Of a stretch of DNA of 64,000 nucleotides, positions 53,548-63,943 are shown piece by piece. The notes beneath the pieces are model-generated. The model saw only the letters and a program-made list of their open reading frames with translations, made no database searches and was not told the DNA's origin. Source of the DNA: Marvania coccoides (lineage: Eukaryota > Chlorophyta > Trebouxiophyceae > Chlorellales > Chlorellaceae). The first letter of the stretch is position 1; each line of letters begins with the position of its first letter. Position numbers and translations under genes: made by a program. The DNA lies in NCBI GenBank assembly GCA_963854735.1, contig OY978098.1:310001-374000 (forward strand), read 5' to 3'.

Positions 53548-54728
53548 TCAGATTTGCCGCTGGCACACGGGGCAGCTGTCTTTTTGCCGCAGCCAGCGGT
53601 CAACGCATGTACGGTGATAAACATGGCTGCAGCCCAGCCGCCGCACCGTTTGCCCCGTCGTCATCCCCTCCAAGCAGATGCAGCAGTCGCCCAGCGCCTG
53701 CCTGCCGCGCGGCACCCTCTCCTCGGGCAGCTGCTCTATCGCTTCCTGCCGAGCGCCCTTTTTGTTCTCGACGCTCTCGTCCAACGCCAGCAGCGCTTCA
53801 TAGTCCGCTTCTGTGAAGTCGCGGTCGGAGAACAGCAGGTTGGAGGGTAGGGAGCCGGAGCGGGCACCCGCGACCGCCTGCTGCAGCGCTTGAAAATCGG
53901 AAAACATCGAAGAGAAAGGATGGCCGCGCAGGGGGCCACCATCTCCGCTGCCTCCCAATATGCTTGACATCGCTTCGACAAAGGACAGCGAGCTGGGGCG
54001 CGCCCAACGGCCGCGGCGGCCGCCACGAAGGAATGCCGGCGGGGCATTACGGTCATACCCTGAAAAACTTTCTGCTGCTGCTGCTGCGCCTTCGCGAGGG
54101 TTCCTGCGGCGGCCCATGGAGCGGGTGGGGCGCTGCGCCGCGCCAGCTTCAGCAGCGGCTTCTTCTTCCGCCTGCAGCGCATTCATTCGGCGAGAGAGGG
54201 CTGCTCGCTCGTGCATGAGCCTGCGGTCCTCTGCGGCCTGCAGGCGGCGGGCCAGCGTGGCGTCTTCATCCACGTGCAGGTCGCAGCCCGATGGGCCTTT
54301 GAGATGAGCTTCTTCTTTGTTGCGGCGCATGCCTGGGTGATAGGATGGCAGGGCTGGGGGTCTGTCGAGGAGTTCGATGATGGGGATCCCTTTGGAGACG
54401 GGCTGCTCGAAATGAGAAGGCTTGGGGGGTGCCAACGGGCGGGGCGCTACAGCAGGGGGAAAAGGGAGAATATGTCGAGGACAGCGTTGGGTGGGGTCGC
54501 CAGGAGAAGGCTGAGAGATGCGGACTCACGGGAAGGGCTGCGAGAGAGGTCGATGGCCTCAGCTTCGGGGGGGTTGGAGCGCTTTCGCTTGGACTCGCGT
54601 TGATGTGCGTTGTGGGACAGATTTGCGAGCGGGGAGGTGTCCTCTGCTCCTCGTCTTCCCCGAGGAGGCTCGTCAATTAGCACAACGACGTCTGGCGAAT
54701 CCTTTTGTCTCTTGCTTTTGCCTTGCAT
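53548..54728 (-). CDS. RING-H2 ubiquitin ligase with SIM-like motifs (STUbL candidate)
   Basis: Minus-strand exons 54728-54530 and 54446-53548 encode 365 aa. The C-terminus is a canonical RING-H2 (CCICLEGMTTGQTVRRLGC, then SHVYHRTCVDRWL and CPVC) that should recruit an E2. The N-terminus has SIM-like cores: DVVVLIDEPP near residue 13, EAIDLSRS near 57 and IPIIELLDRPP near 87. RING proteins with tandem SIMs are SUMO-targeted ubiquitin ligases such as RNF4 and Slx5/8. The middle is helical and basic (RRLMHERAALSRRMNALQAE), followed by an Ala/Gly-rich segment. STUbL activity is inferred from motif layout alone. The donor is TCCC|GTGAGT and the acceptor CTGCTGTAG. Confidence 0.78.
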
Positions 54729-55271
54729 GATTCCAAATGAAGTTATTTATTCGCTCGAAGTTTCGAGAACTGACTTGCAATTTATCAGTAAAACGAATTC
54801 GCTTTAGAGCAAGCAAAGATAAGATATAAAATAAGAATTGAAAAACAAACTGGTTTGGGGGTGTCTCTCATGTTTGGGGAGGAAAAATGTGGTGATGAGT
54901 CAGCAGGTTCCTTACGTGATGAAATGCTGCCAGGGGACTGTGGACTTGGTTGGTGGAGAAGGAGCAGAAACCTACCGAAAGGCTGGACTATTCACTGGAA
55001 TGGCTGTTGCCCTCCGCAGCACTGCATGCGGAACCGCAGAAAATTGTCTTCCTCTGTACACTTTCTTCGAACTTTCTAAAATAGCAGCTGCTAGCCATTT
55101 AAATGCAGCTAAACATAATGCATGGCATAATTGCAGCATTAAAACCCCAAAAGAAAATAAATAGAAAGGTATTAGAAAGGGCCAAAAGGGGGAGAAACAA
55201 CCCAGTTAAAAACTCAGTACTTCAAAAAATGAAATGTAAATTAGAAAAACAGCAACGACTTCAATTTTAAT
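54729..55271. other. Spacer between two minus-strand genes
   Basis: 543 bp, AT-rich. A plus-strand open frame from about 54838 has no family or codon support and probably overlaps the RING promoter. Confidence 0.5.
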
Positions 55272-56438
55272 TCAATAGTTAGATAGCAGAGATTTTCGTA
55301 CGCCTTGTGAGTTGGTATCCCCGGAGACCGCCTGTTGGCACGCCTCAATATTAAGATTCTTGCACAATAAAGCAGGCATCAATTTTTTGCAGTACCCGGA
55401 GAAATGAAGGCCCAAAATACGCTTATCAGTAGAAAGAGTATATGGGAAATGCATGTCATGCAAACCCAACAGCTGCCAGGACATGGCGGTGAATATCGAC
55501 GTAACATTAGTGCAGTCAACGCCTGGAATGTTTGGAAGCGGATCCATCAGGTGCTTCACTTCGTCCTCGCAGGCAGGGAAGCACCGGGACAGTATGACCC
55601 CTGGCCGCTCCTTCATAAATGCCTCCAAAAAGTGCATGTCGCTGAATTGGCGCTTGCCAACTCCCTCCGGCCACCATGCATTAATAAGCTCAGATCTTTC
55701 CAGAGGTTCCGCCAAAAATTCGTTCCATTCACCATATTTGGTGATCGCTGCAACAACCGCCGCCTGGTCTCGGTCGTAAAAATGCATCAAGTATTCACAA
55801 AACTCGTCCAACCCTTCCCTTGTCCAGTGCGTGGCGAAGGTGGTGTGAGGATCAAACGTCGTGTTTGGGCGCAAAACCTCAAAAATGTCGTCGAATAGAA
55901 CGATGTCAATGTCCAACATTACGGCACTGACGGCGTCCAGGGCGTGCATGAACTGCTGCAAAGAGAAATACCGCACAAAGCAGGCGTACTCGTAGTCTAA
56001 CGCATTCACGCTGGAGTGCCGGTACACCTTCTTGAATTTCTGGAGAATTGAATCGCTGGAGTCCACAACAAACACTTCAATGTCCGCTTCGTACAGGATT
56101 CGCCACCATTCGTTTCGCTTGTAGTCTGCCTCTTCGTCACGTATGAGCGTAATGGCGGCTGAAGGATGAATCTTCCGGGCGTGCAACGCACTGATGATTT
56201 GATAGAGTTTTAGTTCTCCAAATTGAAGGAATACAAGGTGTTGGCGAGCGACGAACAATTCTGGCTCTGGACAAGTATCTTCAGGAATTGGGGGAGGTGA
56301 AGCCGAAGCCCGCAGCGTGCTTGTAAATAGAAGAATCCAAAAACAATTTGTGAACAAAAGGAGAGACCATGGCGATTGTTTTCGCTCAAGTCTGGCGATG
56401 AATTTCGTCAAATTTTTATTCTTGTTCCAAGCATACAT
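55272..56438 (-). CDS. Putative Golgi type II glycosyltransferase-like protein
   Basis: A single-exon 388-aa protein. A short cytosolic N-terminus precedes one hydrophobic anchor (LLLFTNCFWILLFTSTL). The luminal domain holds VSAVMLDIDIVLFDDIFEVL, with a DxD metal/nucleotide-sugar motif after a hydrophobic strand, plus FSDMHFLEAFM and a late GLHFSGYCKK typical of GT-A enzymes near their C-terminus. It most resembles nucleotide-diphospho-sugar transferases of plants and algae, but I cannot name the family or the sugar. Its coding GC is lower than its neighbours', and it has no introns, unlike most genes here. The adjacent sulfotransferase may act in the same secretory glycan pathway. Confidence 0.68.
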   Translation of the reverse strand: MYAWNKNKNLTKFIARLERKQSPWSLLLFTNCFWILLFTSTLRASASPPPIPEDTCPEPELFVARQHLVFLQFGELKLYQIISALHARKIHPSAAITLIRDEEADYKRNEWWRILYEADIEVFVVDSSDSILQKFKKVYRHSSVNALDYEYACFVRYFSLQQFMHALDAVSAVMLDIDIVLFDDIFEVLRPNTTFDPHTTFATHWTREGLDEFCEYLMHFYDRDQAAVVAAITKYGEWNEFLAEPLERSELINAWWPEGVGKRQFSDMHFLEAFMKERPGVILSRCFPACEDEVKHLMDPLPNIPGVDCTNVTSIFTAMSWQLLGLHDMHFPYTLSTDKRILGLHFSGYCKKLMPALLCKNLNIEACQQAVSGDTNSQGVRKSLLSNY

Positions 56439-56949
56439 TTTTCACAGCGTTCTGAAAGTACATTGAAATTAAGAAAATCGCACATTCAATTGGTTGATGC
56501 GTTTGATGCACAGTTTCGTCAATTCAGAGCATAAACAGCCAACTACCAGAGCACGCACAGCATCCCCGATGCAACTTCTTTTCTTTCTTTCTGATGATGC
56601 ACAGCAGAGAATTAAGTGTAGCTGAAAGAATCGTACACCAGCATCCCATTAGCTAAGATCCCCCCTTTGCCAACATGCCGACCGTGCATTTTCCGCAGCA
56701 AAAAACAGTTACAATATTTTCATCTCAATGGGCGTAATGTTGTAAAAGATCATTCAAAACAAGCAAGCAAATTAATCAAAAGAAGAAACAAAATATATAT
56801 TCCAATTAATAATAAAGTCGTCGTCGGGTTTTTTTCATATCTAAATATCAAAAAGGCGGGGCCTGAATAAGGCTCGCCAATTGCAGCAGCCAGCTGCTGC
56901 AACTCGGGTTATCATCATTTTTCCTGGCTGTAACTACTGCTACCATCAT
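56439..56949. other. Spacer between the glycosyltransferase-like gene and S6K
   Basis: 511 bp of AT-rich DNA. No supported gene or RNA. Confidence 0.5.
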
Positions 56950-56954
56950 TTATT
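56949..56954 (-). terminator. Polyadenylation signal overlapping the S6K stop
   Basis: On the minus strand the stop TAA is embedded in GAATAAATG, so AATAAA overlaps the last codon and stop. If used, the 3' UTR would be very short. Confidence 0.45.
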
Positions 56955-58974
56955 CATGCACTGTGGACATTTTTAATTTTCCGGTGGCTGCTGCCTGCAC
57001 GAGCATTGAAGGTGCACAGTAGGTGAACCCCTCGAAGGCGCTGCGGTCCTCGAGAGAGTTCTTGGTGGGGGTGTCGCAGGGAGAGTCCTGCAGGAGAAAG
57101 AGGGAGAGAAGAGAACAGCCATTCAGAAACGAACCACAAAAAATCGTCGATGATGATAATAGATATACAGGACCCAGAAAAAAAATGTTATTTTATTCAA
57201 CAGTCACAGTGATACAGTATAAATCCCACATGGGGTCTTCTACTCACCAGCACCGGGAGGTCTGTCCATATTTTGTCAAAATTTTCCACCGAGTCGATGG
57301 AGCGGATGGTGGGCTTGAAGGGGGAGGCCACCTCGCGCTCGCCCAGCTTCTTCCAGTTGATGCCCTTGAAAAAAGCGTGGTTCATGACGTCGGCAGAACC
57401 TCCGGGGCCGAAGCCCAGCCGGCGGGGGGCCTCCTTCTGCAGCAGCCCCTTGAGGAAGCTCGTGGCGTCTCCGCTGAGGTAGTCTGCAGCAAATAAGAAA
57501 AAAAGAAAAGAAAAAAGCAATGAATATCGACAGCCAGAATTAAATATTGGATGCATAGTTCGACTGTCCAACCACTCACTGGGCAGCTTGAGCTTCGCGT
57601 TGGTGATGAGCTTCTGCAGCCCTGGCCTGCTCTTTGCCCGAAATGGCGGCACCCCGCACAGCATCTCGTACAGCAGCACCCCCACGCTCCACCAGTCCAC
57701 CGCCTTCCCATGCCCCCGCCCCGCGATCACCTCTGGCGCCATGTACTCCATCGTGCCAATGAAACTGTTAGTCCGCCGGTCCTCCGCATCGCTCATGTTT
57801 CCCTTGGCCAGCCCAAAATCGGTGACGCGGACGTGGCCGTCAGCGTCCAGAAGCACGTTCTCAGGCTTGAGGTCGCGGTGCACGAAGCCCAGGGAGTGCA
57901 GGTGCGTGACCGCCAGCACTAGCTCAGCGGTGTACAACCGTGCTTGGATTTCGTCAAAAGTGCCGGCACGGTAGAGCTGGAAGAAGAGGTGGCCGCCGTT
58001 GATGAAGTCCAACACCAGGTACAGCTTCTGGGAGGTCTGCATGAACGAAAAAGGTGACCCAAATTTAGAATGAAATTAAAAAGAAAGGAAAACATTACCG
58101 CTGTTCAACTAATGCTTGCGATTGCGATAATGCACCTGAAAAACTTGCCTGAAAGGAGTAGCGCAGGGTAACGATGTAGGGGTGCACCACGGCGGTGAGG
58201 GCGTCCCTCTCCGCGCGCACGTACTCTCCATGGTGCCGCTCCAGAATGCGGTCCTTCCGCATCACTTTCATCGCGAAAACCTCGCCGGTGTCGCGCTTGC
58301 GCACCTGAAACACCTTGCCAAACGCGCCCTGTCCCACCACGCGCAGCAGCTCAAAGTCATTCGGCCCCAGGCGGCGGTGCCCGCCAGCAGCGGTGGCAGC
58401 AGCTGACACCTCGGTTTCCACGTGAGTGACCACTGTGGGCATGCTGCTGAGCTCCGCAGACTCCATGCGCTGCATAACGGGCTTGGGGGAGGCTGGCGAG
58501 GCGCTGAGGGGCCCCGCCAGGCTGCCGCTGCGGCTGTGCAGCTGGCACATTGCCGCTTCGGTGGCAACCAGCAGCGAGACTCGATTTTGGGGGGAGGCGG
58601 AGGGGGAAGGCAGCGGTGAAGGGCCCACGAGCTGCAAAATATACAAATTAATTAGTAACAAGCGTAAATTTTCCTAAAAACTGGGCATTCATGAGAACAA
58701 AAAAGTAGTAAATTAATATTTGTCGCACCGAAGCCCTGGGTGTGGAGTGAGCGCTGTTCTGGGCGCTGGGTCCGCGGTCGAACATCTCCTCAAACTGCAG
58801 CTCGTTCTCGTCGTGGTCATCGGTCGCGCTGGACGTGGAGGGCGAAATGGGATAGGCGTCACCGCTGCCGCCTCCTGCCGCCTCAGGCCTGCCGAGCCGA
58901 ATGTTAGAGAGCTTCTCTGCCAGCCCTTTGGCGTTGACAGGCCGCCACTCCCTGGCGTTCACGTTGAGAGGCAT
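56950..58974 (-). CDS. S6K: Ribosomal protein S6 kinase, plant-type AGC kinase
   Basis: Minus-strand exons 58974-58729, 58631-58149, 58036-57580, 57483-57248 and 57087-56950 encode 519 aa. A possible TOS-like motif FEEMF sits at residues 61-65. The AGC kinase domain shows GQGAFGKVFQV, the VAMK-type Lys (FAMKVMRKD), HRDLKPENVLL, DFGLAKG and the T-loop NSFIGTMEYMAPE. The C-terminal hydrophobic motif is FEGFTY (Thr at residue about 496), the TOR phosphorylation site in plant S6K. S6K relays TOR signals to ribosome synthesis and translation. The second intron uses a perfect GC donor (CAG|GCAAGT). The Ser/Pro-rich N-terminus is longer than the core needs. Confidence 0.93.
58037..58148 (-). other. 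GC-AG intron in S6K
   Basis: Read on the minus strand: TTTCAG|GCAAGT and CATGCAG|ACC, 112 nt. Splicing gives LRYSFQTSQKLYLVLDF, the uninterrupted kinase core; retention meets a stop. Confidence 0.85.
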
Positions 58975-59086
58975 TCTTCTGGTGTTTTAAATTTTTGGAC
59001 GTCAAATCTATTTTATAGAGCGGGTTTTTTTTACCGCTGAGGGAAGCCCCGCAGGCAGCGGGGCATGCTAATTTTTTATCAATACA

Positions 59087-59494
59087 ATGAAACGAATTGG
59101 CGAAGAGGCTCGTAGAAGGAAAATGGCAAAAACGTATTCGCGCCGTCGTGATTTCCTCGAAGAGTTTTGCGAGAAGCGACGCGAGCAGGTCGGCAAAAGT
59201 GTAAAAGGTATTTTCAGGTGGAATGTGCGTCGTAGAGCCGAATTTCTTCTTCGTAAATTAGCTCGTGTGATACACTTTCCTCGAAATTCAAAAAAATTGA
59301 CTATCGCGATAGACCATATTGTTACACGTTTATTTGTTCACCTCATCAGCTCACATGGATCGTGCATTTCCCTTTATCAGTGCAAGTCTCCAAGTTGTTC
59401 TCCCACACCTCATTCCAATTCTGCATCCACTGTTCGCCATTGCCCAGGCCATACCGCCCCACCATCTCAGCAACCCTTTCGCAGTCTGGCCTGA
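59087..59494 (+). CDS. Possible small basic protein, partly antisense to the sulfotransferase
   Basis: An ATG frame divergent from S6K (112 bp apart) begins MKRIGEEARRRKMAKTYSRR and stays Lys/Arg/Glu-rich for about 75 codons, then runs antisense into the sulfotransferase last exon. The first part looks protein-like; the second is likely a shadow. The true end may be set by an unrecognised splice. No family. Confidence 0.3.
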   Translation: MKRIGEEARRRKMAKTYSRRRDFLEEFCEKRREQVGKSVKGIFRWNVRRRAEFLLRKLARVIHFPRNSKKLTIAIDHIVTRLFVHLISSHGSCISLYQCKSPSCSPTPHSNSASTVRHCPGHTAPPSQQPFRSLA

Positions 59495-61423
59495 CCATCT
59501 CAACGAGCTTCTCGTACTCCGACCGCTTCATGGGCCACCCCTCCGTGCCCAGGGTGTCCTTCCTCATATTCCGCACAGGCAGCTTGCCGTCCTTGGGCAG
59601 CGCCAAGTCAAGGCCGATGTAGCGCTTCACCTGGCGCAGACGCCCCTCCCCGCCGTCGCTGGCGTACACCAAGTCTTCGTACTGCAGCGCCATCACCTGC
59701 CCAGCGGGGAACCCCCGCAGCCAGTACTTCAACGGGGTCGAATAATTTTGTGCATCGGGAAACACAAAGTCGCCTACTGGGAAAGGGAAAAAAAAGCAAA
59801 TTCGGTCTTTACCATACATAATGGCAGGTTCAGTTGCTTATGTATTTCAGTGTTCTGTTATCGTTGCAGCGGGCGTTTACTCACCGCTGATCTGGGACTC
59901 ATGCATCAGACAGTACGCCATTGAGTTGTTGGTGAGGCAGCCCTCATTGCTGGCGTCTTTTCGGTGGATCAGCATGGACATGGCGCGACTGATGGGCTCC
60001 CGCAGCAGCACCAGCACCTTGACCCACGGGAACATCAAATAAAGGTCAGAGGCCATGCGGTCTCCGCCCTGCGTGGTAATTATTTAGAAATTTGGGTTCA
60101 GTAAGGGGCTAATTATGCAATTAAATTGATGTTAAGTATCGGTACTGTTGTATGATCTTCTGCTGAGCTCACCCTGACGTAATGCGTTGATGCCTCAAAT
60201 GGCAGCATGTTCCCTTTTTCCTTGACGAAATCGGTCAAGTTGAGGGTCTTGTGTATGTAAATTTTCTACAATTTTGAAGAGGGCAAAGGTTAGCAATGGT
60301 GCTGCAGTAAGTATTGAAACTTTAAACGTAAATAAATGGGTTTAGAATTCACTAGGAACAAGGACTTTCGACGTACCACACGCTCCGGGTCACACTTGGA
60401 TATTGTGAAATCGCACTCATCGCTGAAAAACTCCGGCTCTTTGGCGTCTGGCCGCATGACGCCCTTGTGACGCAACAAGTGCCTGCAGACACAAAAATAT
60501 TCGACAAAAAAAATAATGAAACGAGATTCCCTAAAACGGAAAGTGAGCACCCAAGTAAAATAATGCATTATTCTTAAACTTCGAAAATCTTACGCGTAGA
60601 CACTTGTTGTCGCCGACTTCTGCCACCCCACAATGATAAGATGAGGGAAATTGAACCGCGCGCCTTCCCGAGGCTGCATGTGGGCGTCCCGCAGGCACTC
60701 CAGCGTGTCGCACGTGGCCACCGCCTTCAAGAACGGCATAGTGGGCGGGAAGCGGCGCTGAGGTGCCAGGCCCGTTTCCATGTCCGATCGCCGGTCAGCA
60801 TTCAGCCCTCCTTCTCTATCAATACCACTGCACTTATAAAGAAGCCAAATGAGCACATTTCGAACGGTATGGGGTGGGTGCACAGTTTTCCCACCTGAGA
60901 GCTTACCTGTCTTTTGCGATCTTCTTCACTGCGGTGCCCTGGCCTAGTGTCTTCACATGGGCATTGAACACGAAAAGAACGGCCAGAACGGTGAGGAGCC
61001 CGATGAGCCGTCTTGCTCCTCTGCAATTTCGAATTTAAAAAAAAGTGATGGTGAGTCAACGACTTGCGCGGCCGCACGCTGAACAGTGCTGGAAATGGGC
61101 AATTCACCCTGAAAATCGCGTTGCCTGGCCCATTGTGTGTCTCTCCCGCTGGTCCAACAAAATGGTTCAGTTAAAAAATCTTCGTCCTAGTTTTTCTGGT
61201 ATCACCACATGCTGCTGCTATCTAATCTTTGAGTGTAAATAAAATAAATATATGCGATTATTTTGAAGGCGAGAATTGGAAATTAAAATTACCGCGGATG
61301 AAGTACGACTGGCCAGGTCCATGCATGCAGTCCATATGGGAAGCAACGACAATTTGCCAGCACAACATTAACAAAACCAACTGTTGCACACATCAGACCC
61401 TTCAGAAGGAACTCGCGCAGCAT
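59346..61423 (-). CDS. Membrane-bound carbohydrate-type sulfotransferase
   Basis: Minus-strand exons 61423-61293 (least certain), 61020-60907, 60827-60594, 60482-60377, 60265-60173, 60068-59885 and 59776-59346 encode about 430 aa. A signal anchor (RLIGLLTVLAVLFVF) precedes the catalytic domain. The 5'-phosphosulfate loop is PHLIIVGWQKSATTSVY, and the 3'-phosphate site is VLVLLREPISRAMS. Family blocks MRPDAKEPEFF and NMLPFEASTHYV also fit heparan/chondroitin-type sulfotransferases, which use PAPS in the Golgi. The start exon was chosen because it alone gives the right phase. The last acceptor is a CAGTAG tandem, so a three-base choice is possible. Chloride and acceptor specificity are unknown. 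Confidence 0.85.
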
Positions 61424-61440
61424 GTTCAACTCAATTCAAC

Positions 61441-61446
61441 TTTATT
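61441..61446 (-). terminator. Polyadenylation signal of the DCAF8-type gene
   Basis: AATAAA on the minus strand, about 95 nt beyond the DCAF8 stop and only about 18 nt before the predicted sulfotransferase ATG. Confidence 0.5.
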
Positions 61447-61540
61447 GAAACTTGACTTGGCGTCGGGGCAGTGATTTGGGCGGGGCAGTGATTTGGGAGC
61501 TTTTGTATATTGTACAAACAGGGAGCGCGAACGCCTCCCA

Positions 61541-63943
61541 TCACCAAAACTCGTCTTCCTCCTCCTCGTCTGCCTCTTCACTTCCCTCTTCCTCGCCGCT
61601 CTCTCGCCCACCCCTTGAAGCCCCCAGCATCAACGGCAGCAGCCGTGCCAAAGCACTCAAATTCACTGCCTCCGAAGCAGCCGGCATCCACATACACTGA
61701 GAAGTGTTGCGAACCAGTCTGTACCGGTCCCGCACCCCCAGGCCAACCGCCTTATCAGCGGTAGGCGCCCAGATCTTGGCATCATCGTCGATGCCGCTCG
61801 TTGCCAACGTTAACATGTCGTGTGGGTGGCGCTCCAGGCAGTTGACGACGTGGGAGTCTCCGTGCAGGCAGGAGATGACTGCACCAGTGGCTGCATTCCA
61901 GAAATAAATGTAGCCATCGTCACTGCCGCTCAAGACGTATTCATCATTTTCGCCGAAAAAGGCTACGCCCTTGATGGTCTGCTGGTTGCGGTGACCTGCA
62001 TAGTGTTTTGCCGGTTGTTGTGAAAACGAGAAAAGGGTGAATAAACATTGAAGAGAAGGAAGGGAGAATAATAATTAAATAGATAAGAGTCGACACGTAA
62101 TTTTCGATTTTCCGTACCTCTGTATGTCTGCAGAACGCCGCCAGGGCGCTGCAGCACGGAGCTAGCCAGATCACATCGCTCCGCCATCCACCCATCCACC
62201 GACGGCCCTCCCATCATGTGCCTCCGATCTTCACCATAACGGTCCCCTCCCTCTTCATCGCTGCTGCTTTCTTCCTCGGAATCCTCCTCCTCGCCCTCCG
62301 ACTCCGACATCCAGAAGCTGCCAGCAGGCCGCTCCTCATCCGCTGCCGCAAATTCGCCTTCGTTTTCAGCAGCATCGCCACCGCCAGCACCAGTAGAAGC
62401 GAGCCCCCTGCCGCCGCGCTGCAGCCTCCACACAACGGACCCCTCCGCCGCCCCAGCAGCAGCATCGCCGTTCTGGTGGGCGTCATTACCAATGGTAGCC
62501 AGCTCTGGAATGTCCTGAGCGGGGGAGGGGCTGAAGCGGCGCATCACCACAATGCCGTCTTCCACTCGACGATTGTGAGGGTCAGGGTGGTTAAATGCCC
62601 TGGCGCCGCGTCGCAGCAGCCACTCCAGGTGGGGGCTGCGCAGCTGCCTCGTGGTTTCTCGCCTGGCACGGGTCCTAGGTGGCAGGGCTTCAGGCGGCTG
62701 CATCGCATCCTCTTGAATCTCCTCTCCAGCCAGCGCTGACGCCACCCGGTCGCCCCTGCTCTCCCGCACCCTGCTCCGCTTGCTGCTCCGCTCATGCTGT
62801 TGATGCCGTTCATGTTTCTGCTGCCGTTTGCCGCTGGAGGGGCCGGCTTCATCGTCGCCATCCTCTTCTTCGTCTCTTGGCACCGTCATGCGCCTGTTGA
62901 GCTCCCTAGGGTCGCGCTCCGTTCCGTTAGTAGCGTTAGCGCTGAAAAGAAAGATAGCTTCATTGTTGTACGACGCTAAAATCTCTCCACGCTTCGAATA
63001 CACCGCACACGTCACTTGCGCGTCCAGGAGCTCGTTGCCCCTGACAAACAGCCGGCGTGGGACCAACGAGCACAGCGGAGTTGCCGACACCCCATTCCCC
63101 CTTTCTTCTCCCGCTGCAGCAGCGGCTGATTTCCGAAGGTCAAAGACTCGCACGGTATGGTCCTGCCCGCCCACGCAAAACTGCCAGGGTGCCAGGGGGT
63201 TGCAGGCCACAGAATACACCTCCAACACCTGGCCGCTGCTCCCCCGCACTTTTGCCAAGCTATTGGACGGGGAGCGCTGCCGCAGGTCGAAATGCAGCAC
63301 AACGCCGTCTTCGCCGCAGCTGAGGAGGGCCCAAGGGGTGTCCAACAGCGCTATTTTGTGCGCTCGGCCCTCGTGGCGGCCGATTTGGCCTGAAACAACG
63401 GACTGAGAAGAGCCTTCAAGCAGGTGGGCGAGACGGATCTGCCCGTCGGCACCTGAGGACACGATGACGCTCCCGCCAGACTCTGGGAGGGCGCGGGCCT
63501 GGAACACGTTGGCCCAGTGGCCGCTGTTGAAAGACAGCACCTGCTTGCCGAGCTCCCAGTTCCACAGCTTAACCAGGCGGTCGTCGCTGCCGCTGACGAG
63601 CGTGTGGCCGTCGGGGGTGAAGGCAACGGTGTTCACGCAGCCTGCAATCAAAAAAAAATTCTCTCACGCACACCGCCTTAGAACACTATTTTAAGACCAC
63701 ACTTCGTTAGAAAAATTCCTTTGGAATTATTTAAAATATTTTTTTGCATCTCTACATCTGGCACGAAAAAACCGTACCTCCGTGGCCTTCCAACTTGCGC
63801 TGGAGCGTGATTCTCTTGAGAAATAATTCATTTGCGCTAACAGCTGCATGCGCGCGGGCCCCTGGAAGCCTGCCCTGCTCTCTTTCTGACTGGATTAATA
63901 CTGGGTTTGAGCCTCTCTTTCCCTTTCCTCGTTCACCCTCCAT
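61541..63943 (-). CDS. DCAF8: DCAF8/WDTC1-type WD40 protein, CUL4-DDB1 substrate receptor
   Basis: Minus-strand exons 63943-63778, 63641-62118 and 61995-61541 encode 714 aa. The protein follows animal and plant DCAF8 closely: LQRKLEGHGGCVNTVAF, GSDDRLVKLWNWELGKQVL, SGHWANVFQARALPESGG, VGGQDHTVRVFDLRKS and, near the end, VVNCLERHPHDMLTLATSGI followed by AKIWAPTA. Two FDLR boxes (HFDLRQR, VFDLRKS) fit the WDxR motif that binds DDB1. The protein should select substrates for CUL4-DDB1 ubiquitin ligase. A large acidic, Arg/Ser-rich insert (about 62200-62900) separates the WD repeats, as in plant relatives, and the C-terminus is Glu-rich (EEEGSEEADEEEEDEFW). Confidence 0.93.
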
